Shown piece after piece: positions 1 through 11,527 of a stretch of DNA of 64,000 bases. How positions within the stretch are numbered: the stretch's first letter is position 1; each line of letters starts with the position of its first letter. Source of the DNA: Sepiola atlantica (taxonomy: Eukaryota > Mollusca > Cephalopoda > Sepiida > Sepiolidae). Below the pieces are notes generated by a model. It saw only the letters and a list, made by a program, of their open reading frames with translations, made no database searches and had not been told where the DNA came from. The stretch covers positions 92,253,853 to 92,317,852 of the forward strand of contig OY744535.1 of NCBI GenBank assembly GCA_963556195.1, read 5' to 3'. The position numbers and the translations under genes are program-made.

Positions 1-1237
1 TATTGGTGGTTTTTTTATTATTGGGTTTTTTTATTATCGTTTTATTTTATTTTATTATATTTTTCTATATATTTATTTTTTTATTTTCTTAAATATTTTT
101 TAATATTTTTTTATATTTCTTATTAAGTTATCCACCCACCCCAAGCAACCCCAATTATTAGAATCAGACACCTACCTTTATCGATTAATTATCTCCCCCC
201 CCCCTCGACGACGAAGAACTACCTGTTTTGTAAACACCACCCCTTTGTAAACACCAACTTTAGAAATGCCATAGACAGCCGTTAGACAGACATCCAATTT
301 CCATTAGACTTCTCCCGTGCCGGACCCCTTAAATATTTGATCTTTTTAATACACCCTTAGAGCCCGATCCACTATCAACAGATTCGTAGCAGGCTCTTTC
401 GGGCCGTCAACAGCCGAACCTGTTGATAGTGAATCGGTCAGTTAGATCCGAGGCTCATTTATCGTTCTATAATTTTGCTATAGTACTTCCATATCCTCTA
501 CTTTCCATAACCTCCGCTTTAAGTCACCTAACCTTTAAAATTTTCAAGCTCCCCAAATCCATTCCCTTATACCTCTCCACACTTCACTCAGTATCACACT
601 TTAGGACCCGCTTGACACCCGGAAACCGTTACACCAAATAGCCAGTGCTATTTTAATAACACGCTTATGCCTACAGTATTTTTCCCTGCCACGCGGGATT
701 TTTATTATTTTTTTATTATTTTTTTACCCTTATTATTATTTTTATTTATTTGTTTATTTTGATTTTTATTTTTATCTTTTAAATTCGCCGGGCCACCACC
801 ATTATTATTATTTTGACTATTATTATTAACAGTAATATTATTCCCTTCTTCCCCACTCTTACACTTTATGCTACGATATGGGGGCGAAAAGCTAGCGGCG
901 GTGCCGAACCTTAGAACCAACGGCTATCAATGTTCACCACACCTAGACCCTCCCTTCTCTCCCCCCTCCCCTCGGTGTCTTACCCTGCATCTCTACTTCG
1001 TCTTCCCCTATACTTCCTGGCCCCCAAACCCCGACCCCTACCCTACAGAATTTCTTACACTTTTTATATATTACAAAAAAACTTTTCCTTCTGCTTTATT
1101 TTAATTAATAACAATTCTATATACATTAACAATTTAAATATTAGAATCTAAATTTAACCCCTCATGCACACATATGTAACCCCCCCCCCCCATTTTACAC
1201 AGATCACGTCCTACGTGATCTCAGACGTGACCGAATA
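1..1237. other. AT-rich DNA without a recognisable gene
   Basis: The stretch is mostly A/T-rich with short C-runs. The open frames here are short and low in complexity and match no family I know. It holds two small inverted repeats: a long-spaced hairpin at 364-437 and a perfect 8-bp stem at about 1201-1221 (AGATCACG, loop TCCTA, CGTGATCT). I see no exon, tRNA or transposase motif. Confidence 0.6.
364..437. repeat. Inverted repeat (hairpin)
   Basis: CCGATCCACTATCAACAG at 364-381 is the near-perfect reverse complement of 420-437, with one mismatch and about 38 nt between the arms. The spacer is GC-richer than its surroundings. It could be a remnant of a foldback element or a structured transcript. 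Function is unknown. Confidence 0.7.
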
Positions 1238-1432
1238 AGTCCCACCATTCCTGAATATGTTTATCAGCTGACGATAATCGGGATCAACCTCCCGCTTTGA
1301 AACCGACGGTACTGATGTTACATTGAATTTCTGTATTTTATAAATAAATATTTACGCTCTTAATCCTCCGAAATCTCGGATTTCTTAATTAATCGAGCAC
1401 TCTGCTGGTTTTTCCTGCCCTACCACACAGTA

Positions 1433-1434
<2 letters not shown>
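1238..1434 (+). repeat. Dispersed repeat, retroelement-tail-like (copy 1; copy 2 at 49905-50094)
   Basis: This shares with 49905-50094 a CTGANGA...GAAAC block, then ACGGTAC, a TAAATAAATATT stretch, and the 3' part TTAATTAATCGAGCACTCTG, after which both copies run into (TA)n. The stem between CTGANGA and GAAAC differs in the two copies (CGGG/CCCG here, CGGA/TCCG there), so a base pair is kept by a double change. It is probably the 3' end of a non-autonomous retroelement; the class is not certain. Confidence 0.55.

Positions 1435-1499
<65 letters not shown>
1435..1499. repeat. (TA)n microsatellite
   Basis: About 32 uninterrupted TA dinucleotides directly follow the dispersed repeat that ends near 1434. 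Confidence 0.97.
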
Positions 1500-1501
<2 letters not shown>

Positions 1502-2240
1502 TAATGTGACTTATTAAGAATAATAATGAGATTTTAATTTTATTAACTTCAATTTGAATTTCTTCCTATTTAGAATAAATTTCTCTCTGTTAGTCGGTCT
1601 TCCCAGTTTATTAAGAATGTTGTTTCTTCCCGCGCAGGTGTTTTCTAGTATTAATATTATTTATATTCAAATAACCTTGTGTTATTTAACATTATTTTTC
1701 TTTTAACAATTGATCTAATTCATGTCGTTTTCCCGTCAAGCGCATCTTCCTATTGTAAACCTGTTTTTTTTTCTGTACACACAGCCCAAATATTTACCAC
1801 TATGTAAATTTTATCAAACTTAATCTTTATACAAAGGATGAATCAAAAGTGCTGACTCTGTGAATGCATCCTTTGACAATTTCTCTTAGTTTGTTCAGGC
1901 AACTGTTGCTGGTGTCATTATCTGTCTGTATTATATTGTATTTCTCCGCATTGTATAAAGATCACAGGTTCGAACCTGGCAATTAAAAGACAGGGGGACA
2001 CATTTACACATAAAATGGAAGGAGGTAGACAAAAAGCCACCATCTTTGAATCTGCAATTCAGAGACATAAAACATAATACGAACGATTAATAACCCCAAC
2101 AAAGATTGCCTGAACAAACGAAGTAAACTTGTAAATAATGCATTTACAGGAGCCTGGCACTCTTAATAAAATTCTCCAGAAATTTAATCAAAATAGTATA
2201 CATTTAAAGTTGTGCCCTAAAAGCCCGCTTAAAGGCGCAC
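1500..2240. other. Unassigned AT-rich DNA with an isolated tRNA B-box-like site
   Basis: No gene is visible. At 1967-1978 there is AGGTTCGAACCT, a perfect palindrome that contains the tRNA B-box consensus. I could not fold a tRNA around it and see no good A box at the right distance, so it may be an eroded tRNA-derived SINE. Confidence 0.4.
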
Positions 2241-2427
2241 TTAGAGTTCTGTGACCACTTCCATTGTCTTCCCCGGTAAATTTGACATAAGATTACCTAT
2301 TGTTTTTACCTATTGTTTTTACCTATTGTTTTTAGACTTGATGTTAGTTCTCTAACCTTTCTGTCTATATGGAACACACGAAAATAACGCACACACACAC
2401 ATTGAGTTTTATATATATCTATATCTA

Positions 2428-2478
<51 letters not shown>

Positions 2479-2493
2479 ATATATATATATATA
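2240..2493 (+). repeat. Dispersed repeat ending in CA/TATC/TA microsatellite (relative at 56850-57016)
   Basis: The order ACTTCCATTNTCTT, TAGA(C/T)TT, CTNTAACCTTTC(or TCTTTC)GTCTATA, cacacacac, TTGNGTTTTATATATAT is shared with 56880-57016, so these are two diverged copies of one repeat. A 13-bp unit ACCTATTGTTTTT is present about three times at 2297-2335. The right end is (TATC)n then (TA)n at 2411-2493. Confidence 0.55.
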
Positions 2494-2734
2494 TGGGAAA
2501 TGAAATAGGAAAAACCAAAAAGGAAGTTTTTATGTGTTCATCAAAGTTTCGTCTTTATTTGTAAGACTTCTTCAGAATGATAATATAAAGAAAAATGTCA
2601 TGCAAGTACGTGGACATATAGGGTTGACATGGTGGGTTGAAGGGAGGAAATAGTAGCCACTACTGGAAAACAGTAGGGACCGACGTCCGGACCTGGTGAA
2701 GTCAGTTGCGAGCAATGAAAATAAATGTTGAAGA

Positions 2735-2738
<4 letters not shown>
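2494..2738 (-). repeat. Penelope-like or SINE-like 3' end with hammerhead-like motif
   Basis: Read on the minus strand, 2576-2548 shows CTGAAGA, a 5-bp stem GTCTT/AAGAC, then GAAAC. The same stem region recurs at 51060-51090. There is one extra base between CTGAAGA and the stem, so this is only a loose match to a hammerhead core. The rest of the segment is unassigned and it abuts (TA)n at 2739. Confidence 0.4.

Positions 2739-2773
<35 letters not shown>
2739..2773. repeat. (TA)n microsatellite
   Basis: Pure TA run between two dispersed repeats. Confidence 0.96.
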
Positions 2774-2778
<5 letters not shown>

Positions 2779-3263
2779 CTTGTTACAAATATCCAGGGAG
2801 TATAAATCCGAAGGAAGTTTAAACCAAGTTTATGAGAGTGCTCAATGAAAATTCAGAGCAAAATATATTTTATTGTTGGTGATTTTATTATTCCATTATT
2901 GCGACAAAATATATGTTGTTTCATTAGCGTTCATAATGAACGCAAACCTTTCAAGCGTCAATGGAATCCAACTGCTGACATTTTTAATTCAACCCAACCG
3001 GAAATTGAAGATGCATAAGGGGAAGGGGGACGAAGCTAGGGCTCAGCCTATAGCGAGGACAGGAAAGAGGGAGGGGGAGACCCCAACAAGTGATATTTCA
3101 GAAAGTTGAGTGGGGTGATCTCTAGTGTCTGGGCCACCGTGACCTCAATTCCAACCGGGGCAGAGGGCAGGGTAGGTTTAATTTAATAATGAGAATAAAA
3201 TTATGTGAATGAATGAAACAACATATATTTTGTCGCAATAATGGAATAATACTCTGAGAAAAG

Positions 3264-3264
<1 letters not shown>
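2774..3264 (+). mobile_element. TIR-bearing non-autonomous element (copy 1; partial copies at 34579-34660 and 35275-35600)
   Basis: TATTCCATTATTGCGACAAA near 2889-2908 and its reverse complement near 3231-3250 form terminal inverted repeats of about 40 bp, which continue through ATATATGTTGTTTCATT. The interior (3000-3180) is GC-rich and matches 35290-35480 in the opposite orientation. The left flank (2774-2850) also matches 34579-34660. No coding remnant is visible, so it is a MITE-like element of unknown superfamily. Confidence 0.65.

Positions 3265-3347
<83 letters not shown>
3265..3347. repeat. (TA)n microsatellite at left edge of satellite array
   Basis: About 40 TA units join directly to the inverted first satellite monomer at 3348. 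Confidence 0.97.
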
Positions 3348-3349
<2 letters not shown>

Positions 3350-3715
3350 AAGGAACAGGTGAAACAAATACCTTTATAAGCATTAAGATGCGATATCAAT
3401 TTTTTTTTCTCCATAAAAAAAAGAAAAAACATTAAATCGAAACCGATTTTTTGATTTTCGTTTTCTTTTTTTTTATTAAAACTAGCATTTTTTGTTAGTT
3501 TCAAGTGATACAGATATTTCGCCAAGGACCTGGCATCATCGGTGTGTAAATATATCCTGATGTCATCGGATTTGTATTTTTTTATCTCTTAACGGCTTGT
3601 TGTTATACAGCCGAATAGGCAAGATGTCGTTTCCCATCATCAAATATGAAGAACGTGATGCAACACGTGATTTGTATAAGTGTTTAAAGTTCATATTTTT
3701 TGTTTTAAAAGAACT
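3348..3715 (-). repeat. Inverted first satellite monomer
   Basis: Nearly one full monomer lies in reverse orientation next to the left (TA)n. At 3715/3716 it meets the direct array head-to-head: TTTGTTTTAAAAG is followed by the forward unit starting in mid-monomer. It is the only inverted unit in the array. Confidence 0.9.
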
Positions 3716-6700
3716 TTATCTGTATCACTTTAAACTAACAAAAAAATGCTAGTTTTAATAAAAAAAAGAAAACGAAAAAAAAAATCGGTTTCGATTTAAT
3801 GTTTTTTCTTTTTTTATGGAGAAAAAAAAAATTGATATCGCATCTTAATGCTTATAAAGGTATTTGTTTTACCTGTTCCTTCTTAAATTTAACAATAGAT
3901 GCTTTTTAAAACAAAAAATATGAACTTTAAACACTTATACAAATCACGTGTTGCATCACGTTCTTCATATTTGATAATGGGAAACGACACCTTGCCCATT
4001 CGGCTGTATAACAACAAGCCGTTAAGAGATAAAAAAAATACAAATCCGATGACGTCAGGATATATTTACACACCGATGATGCCAGGTCCTTGGCGAAATA
4101 TCTGTATCACTTTAAACTAACAAAAAATGCTAGTTTTAATAAAAAAAAGAAAACGAAAAAAAAAAATCGGTTTCGATTTAATGTTTTTTCTTTTTTTATG
4201 GTGAAAAAAAAATTGATATCGCATCTTAATGCTTATAAAGGTATTTGTTTTACCTGTTCCTTCTTAAATTTAACAATAGATGCTTTTTAAAACAAAAAAT
4301 ATGAACTTTAAACACTTATACAAATCACGTGTTGCATCACGTTATTCATATTTGATAATTGGGAAACGACACCTTGCCCATTCGGCTGTATAACAACAAG
4401 CCGTTAAGAGATAAAAAAAATACAAATCCGATGACATCAGGATATATTTACACACCGATGATGCCAGGTCCTTGGCGAAATATCTGTATCACTTTAAACT
4501 AACAAAAAATGCTAGTTTTAATAAAAAAAAGTAAACGAAAAAAAAAATCGGTTTCGATTTAATGTTTTTTCTTTTTTTTATGGAGAAAAAAAAATTGTAT
4601 CGCATCTTAATGCTTATAAAGGTATTTGTTTTACCTGTTCCTTCTTAAATTTAACAATAGATGCTTTTTAAAACAAAAAATATGAACTTTAACCACTTAT
4701 ACAAATCACGTGTTGCATCACGTTCTTCATATTTGATAATGGGAAACGACACCTTGCCCATTCGGCTGTATAACAACAAGCCGTTAAGAGATAAAAAAAA
4801 TACAAATCCGATGACGTCAGGATATATTTACACACCGATGATGCCAGGTCCTTGGCGAAATATCTGTATCACTTTAAACTAACAAAAAATGCTAGTTTTA
4901 ATAAAAAAAAGAAAACGAAAAAAAAAAATCGGTTTCGATTTAATGTTTTTTCTTTTTTTATGGTGAAAAAAAAATTGATATCGCATCTTAATGCTTATAA
5001 AGGTATTTGTTTTACCTGTTCCTTCTTAAATTTAACAATAGATGCTTTTTAAAACAAAAAATATGAACTTTAAACACTTATACAAATCACGTGTTGCATC
5101 ACGTTCTTCATATTTGATGATGGGAAACGACACCTTGCCCATTCGGCTGTATAACAACAAGCCATTAAGAGATAAAAAAAATACAAATCCTATGACATCA
5201 GGATATATTTACACACCGATGATGCCAGGTCCTTGGCGAAATATCTGTATCACTTTAAACTAACAAAAAATGCTAGTTTTAATAAAAAAAAGTAAACGAA
5301 AAAAAAAATCGGTTTCGATTTAATGTTTTTTCTTTTTTTTATGGAGAAAAAAAAATTGATATCGCATCTTAATGCTTATAAAGGTATTTGTTTTACCTGT
5401 TCCTTCTTAAATTTAACAATAGATGCTTTTTAAAACAAAAAATATGAACTTTAACCACTTATACAAATCACGTGTTGCATCACGTTCTTCATATTTGATG
5501 ATGGGAAACGACACCTTGCCCATTCGTCTGTATAACAACAAGCCGTTAAGAGATAAAAAAAATACAAATCCGATGACATCAGGATATATTTACACACCGA
5601 TGATGCCAGGTCCTTGGCGAAATATCTGTATCACTTTAAACTAACAAAAAATGCTAGTTTTAATAAAAAAAAGAAAACGAAAAAAAAAAAATCGGTTTCG
5701 ATTTAATGTTTTTTCTTTTTTTTATGGAGAAAAAAAAATTGATATCGCATCTTAATGCTTATAAAGGTATTTGTTTTACCTGTTCCTTCTTAAATTTAAC
5801 AATAGATGCTTTTTAAAACAAAAAATATGAACTTTAAACACTTATACAAATCACGTGTTGCATCACGTTCTTCATATTTGATGATGGGAAACGACACCTT
5901 GCCCATTCGGCTGTATAACAACAAGCCGTTAAGAAATAAAAAAAAATACAAATCCGATGACATCAGGATATATTTACACACGGATGATGCCAGGTCCTTG
6001 GCGAAATATCTGTATCACTTTAAACTAACAAAAAATGCTAGTTTTAATAAAAAAAAGAAAACGAAAAAAAAAAATCGGTTTCGATTTAATGTTTTTTCTT
6101 TTTTTATGGTGAAAAAAAATTGATATCGCATCTTAATGCTTATAAAGGTATTTGTTTTACCTGTTCCTTCTTAAATTTAACAATAGATGCTTTTTAAAAC
6201 AAAAAATATGAACTTTAAACACTTATACAAATCACGTGTTGCATCACGTTATTCATATTTGATGATGGGAAACGACATCTTGCCCATTCGGCTGTATAAC
6301 AACAAGCCGTTAAGAGATAAAAAAAATACAAATCCGATGACATCAGGATATATTTACACACCGATGATGCCAGGTCCTTGGCGAAATATCTGTATCACTT
6401 TAAACTAACAAAAAATGCTAGTTTTAATAAAAAAAAGAAAACGAAAAAAAAAATCGGTTTCGATTTAATGTTTTTTCTTTTTTTTATGGAGAAAAAAAAT
6501 TGATATCGCATCTTAATGCTTATAAAGGTATTTATTTTACCTGTTCCTTCTTAAATTTAACAATAGATGCTTTTTAAAACAAAAAATATGAACTTTAAAC
6601 ACTTATACAAATCACGTGTTGCATCACGTTCTTCATATTTGATGATGGGAAACGACACCTTGCCCATTCGGCTGTATAACAACAAGCCGTTAAGAGATAA

Positions 6701-6947
6701 AAAAAATACAAATCCGATGACATCAGGATATATTTACACACCGATGATGCCAGGTCCTTGGCGAAATATCTGTATCACTTTAAACTAACAAAAAATGCTA
6801 GTTTTAATAAAAAAAACAAAACGAAAAATAAAAAATCGGTTTCGATTTAATGTTTTTTTTTTTATGAAGAAAAAAAAATTGATATCGCATCTTAATGCTT
6901 ATAAAGGTATTTGTTTTACCTGTTCCTTCTTAAGTTAAACAATAGAT

Positions 6948-9900
6948 GCTTTTTAAAACAAAAAATATGAACTTTAAACACTTATACAAATCACGTGTTG
7001 CATCACGTTCTTCATATTTGATGATGGGAAACGACACCTTGCCCATTCGGCTGTATAACAACAAGCCGTTAAGAGATAAAAAAATACAAATCCGATGACA
7101 TCAGGATATATTTACACACCGATGATGCCAGGTCTTTGGCGAAATATCTGTATCACTTTAAACTAACAAAAAATGCTAGTTTTAATAAAAAAAAGAAAAC
7201 GAAAAATAAAAAATCGGTTTCGATTTAATGTTTTTTCTTTTTTTTATGGAGAAAAAAAAATTGATATCGCATCTTAATGCTTATAAAGGTATTTGTTTTA
7301 CCTGTTCCTTCTTAAATTTAACAATAGATGCTTTTTAAAACAAAAAATATGAACTTTAAACACTTATACAAATCACGTGTTGCATCACGTTCTTCATATT
7401 TGATGATGGGAAACGACACCTTGCCCATTCGGCTGTATAACAACAAGCCGTTAAGAAATAAAAAAAATACAAATCCGATGACATCAGGATATATTTACAC
7501 ACCGATGATGCCAGGTCCTTGGCGAAATATCTGTATAACTTTAAACTAACAAAAAATGCTAGTTTTAATAAAAAAAAGAAAACGAAAAAAAAAAATCGGT
7601 TTCGATTTAATGTTTTTTCTTTTTTTATGGTGAAAAAAAATTGATATCGCATCTTAATGCTTATAAAGGTATTTGTTTTACCGGTTCCTTCTTAAATTTA
7701 ACAATAGATGCTTTTTAAAACAAAAAATATGAACTTTAAACACTTATACAAATCACGTGTTGCATCACGTTCTTCATATTTGATAATTGGGAAACGACAC
7801 CTTGCCCATTCGGCTGTATAACAACAAGCCGTTAAGAGATAAAAAAAAATACAAATCCGATGACATCAGGATATATTTACACACCGATGATGCCAGGTCC
7901 TTGGCGAAATATCTGTATCACTTTAAACTAACAAAAAATGCTAGTTTTAATAAAAAAAAGAAAACGAAAAAAAAAATCGGTTTCGATTTAATGTTTTTTC
8001 TTTTTTTATGGTGAAATAAAAATTGATATCGCATCTTAATGCTTATAAAGGTATTTGTTTTACCTGTTCCTTCTTAAATTTAACAATAGATGCTTTTTAA
8101 AACAAAAAATATGAACTTTAAACACTTATACAAATCACGTGTTGCATCACGTTCTTCATATTTGATGATGGGAAACGACACCTTGCCCATTCGGCTGTAT
8201 AACAACAAGCCGTTAAGAGATAAAAAAATACAAATCCGATGACATCAGGATATATTTACACACCGATGATGCCAGGTCCTTGGCGAAATATCTGTATCAC
8301 TTTAAACTAACAAAAAATGCTAGTTTTAATAAAATAAAGAAAACGAAAAATAAAAAATCGGTTTCGATTTAATGTTTTTTCTTTTTTTTATAGTAGAAAA
8401 AAAAATTGATATCGCATCTTAATGCTTATAAAGGTATTTGTTTTACCTGTTCCTTCTTAAATTTAACAATAGATGCTTTTTAAAACAAAAAATATGAACT
8501 TTAAACACTTATACAAATCACGTGTTGCATCACGTTCTTCATATTTGATGATGGGAAACGACACCTTGCCCATTCGGCTGTATAACAACAAGCCGTTAAG
8601 AGATAAAAAAAAATACAAATCCTATGACATCAGGATATATTTACACACCGATGATGCCAGGTCCTTGGCGAAATATCTGTATTACTTTAAACTAACAAAA
8701 AATGCTAGTTTTAATAAAAAAAAGTAAACGAAAAAAAAAATCGGTTTCGATTTAATGTTTTTTCTTTTTTTTATGGAGAAAAAAAAATTGATATCGCATC
8801 TTAATGCTTATAAAGGTATTTGTTTTACCTGTTCCTTCTTAAATTTAACAATAGATGCTTTTTAAAACAAAAAATATGAACTTTAACCACTTATACAAAT
8901 CACGTGTTGCATCACGTTCTTCATATTTGATGATGGGAAACGACACCTTGCCCATTCGTCTGTATAACAACAAGCCGTTAAGAGATAAAAAAAATACAAA
9001 TCCGATGACATCAGGATATATTTACACACCGATGATGCCAGGTCCTTGGCGAAATATCTGTATCACTTTAAACTAACAAAAAATGCTAGTTTTAATAAAA
9101 AAAAGAAAACGAAAAAAAAAAAATCGGTTTCGATTTAATGTTTTTTCTTTTTTTTATGGAGAAAAAAAAATTGATATCGCATCTTAATGCTTATAAAGGT
9201 ATTTGTTTTACCTGTTCCTTCTTAAATTTAACAATAGATGCTTTTTAAAACAAAAAATATGAACTTTAAACACTTATACAAATCACGTGTTGCATCACGT
9301 TCTTCATATTTGATGATGGGAAACGACACCTTGCCCATTCGGCTGTATAACAACAAGCCGTTAAGAGATAAAAAAATACAAATCCGATGACATCAGGATA
9401 TATTTACACACCGATGATGCCAGGTCTTTGGCGAAATATCTGTATCACTTTAAACTAACAAAAAATGCTAGTTTTAATAAAAAAAAGAAAACGAAAAATA
9501 AAAAATCGGTTTCGATTTAATGTTTTTTCTTTTTTTTATGGAGAAAAAAAAATTGATATCGCATCTTAATGCTTATAAAGGTATTTGTTTTACCTGTTCC
9601 TTCTTAAATTTAACAATAGATGCTTTTTAAAACAAAAAATATGAACTTTAAACACTTATACAAATCACGTGTTGCATCACGTTCTTCATATTTGATGATG
9701 GGAAACGACACCTTGCCCATTCGGCTGTATAACAACAAGCCGTTAAGAAATAAAAAAAATACAAATCCGATGACATCAGGATATATTTACACACCGATGA
9801 TGCCAGGTCCTTGGCGAAATATCTGTATCACTTTAAACTAACAAAAAATGCTAGTTTTAATAAAAAAAAGAAAACGAAAAAAAAAATCGGTTTCGATTTA

Positions 9901-11527
9901 ATGTTTTTTCTTTTTTTATGGTGAAAAAAAATTGATATCGCATCTTAATGCTTATAAAGGTATTTGTTTTACCTGTTCCTTCTTAAATTTAACAATAGAT
10001 GCTTTTTAAAACAAAAAATATGAACTTTAAACACTTATACAAATCACGTGTTGCATCACGTTCTTCATATTTGATAATTGGGAAACGACACCTTGCCCAT
10101 TCGGCTGTATAACAACAAGCCGTTAAGAGATAAAAAAAATACAAATCCGATGACATCAGGATATATTTACACACCGATGATGCCAGGTCCTTGGCGAAAT
10201 ATCTGTATCACTTTAAACTAACAAAAAATGCTAGTTTTAATAAAAAAAAGAAAACGAAAAAAAAAATCGGTTTCGATTTAATGTTTTTTCTTTTTTTATG
10301 GTGAAATAAAAATTGATATCGCATCTTAATGCTTATAAAGGTATTTGTTTTACCTGTTCCTTCTTAAATTTAACAATAGATGCTTTTTAAAACAAAAAAT
10401 ATGAACTTTAAACACTTATACAAATCACGTGTTGCATCACGTTCTTCATATTTGATGATGGGAAACGACACCTTGCCCATTCGGCTGTATAACAACAAGC
10501 CGTTAAGAGATAAAAAAATACAAATCCGATGACATCAGGATATATTTACACACCGATGATGCCAGGTCCTTGGCGAAATATCTGTATCACTTTAAACTAA
10601 CAAAAAATGCTAGTTTTAATAAAAAAAAGAAAACGAAAAATAAAAAATCGGTTTCGATTTAATGTTTTTTCTTTTTTTTATAGTAGAAAAAAAAATTGAT
10701 ATCGCATCTTAATGCTTATAAAGGTATTTGTTTTACCTGTTCCTTCTTAAATTTAACAATAGATGCTTTTTAAAACAAAAAATATGAACTTTAAACACTT
10801 ATACAAATCACGTGTTGCATCACGTTCTTCATATTTGATGATGGGAAACGACACCTTGCCCATTCGGCTGTATAACAACAAGCCGTTAAGAGATTAAAAA
10901 AAATACAAATCCTATGACATCAGGATATATTTACACACCGATGATGCCAGGTCCTTGGCGAAATATCTGTATTACTTTAAACTAACAAAAAATGCTAGTT
11001 TTAATAAAAAAAAGTAAACGAAAAAAAAAATCGGTTTCGATTTAATGTTTTTTCTTTTTTTTATGGAGAAAAAAAAATTGATATCGCATCTTAATGCTTA
11101 TAAAGGTATTTGTTTTACCTGTTCCTTCTTAAATTTAACAATAGATGCTTTTTAAAACAAAAAATATGAACTTTAACCACTTATACAAATCACGTGTTGC
11201 ATCACGTTCTTCATATTTGATGATGGGAAACGACACCTTGCCCATTCGTCTGTATAACAACAAGCCGTTAAGAGATAAAAAAAATACAAATCCGATGACA
11301 TCAGGATATATTTACACACCGATGATGCCAGGTCCTTGGCGAAATATCTGTATCACTTTAAACTTACAAAAAATGCTAGTTTTAATAAAAAAAAGAAAAC
11401 GAAAAATAAAAAATCGGTTTCGATTTAATGTTTTTTCTTTTTTTTATAGTAGAAAAAAAAATTGATATCGCATCTTAATGCTTATAAAGGTATTTGTTTT
11501 ACCTGTTCCTTCTTAAATTTAACAATA
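6948..11527 (+). repeat. Six-monomer higher-order repeat, two copies (6948-9237 and 9238-11527)
   Basis: Diagnostic variants recur 2.29 kb apart in the same order: CAGGTCTTTGGCG (7130 and 9421), GATAATTGGG (7782 and 10074), TAGTAGAAAAA (8391 and 10680), AATCCTATGAC with GTATTAC (8620 and 10910), and TTTAACCAC (8882 and 11172). This shows duplication of six-monomer blocks rather than independent amplification of single monomers. Confidence 0.85.

Noticed and set aside
1960..1985. tRNA gene
   Set aside because: Only a palindromic B-box-like sequence is present. No acceptor stem, D-arm or anticodon arm could be drawn.
3122..3525. Tyr/Ile-repeat proteins at this and many other (TA)n sites
   Set aside because: They are translations of (TA)n and occur on both strands.
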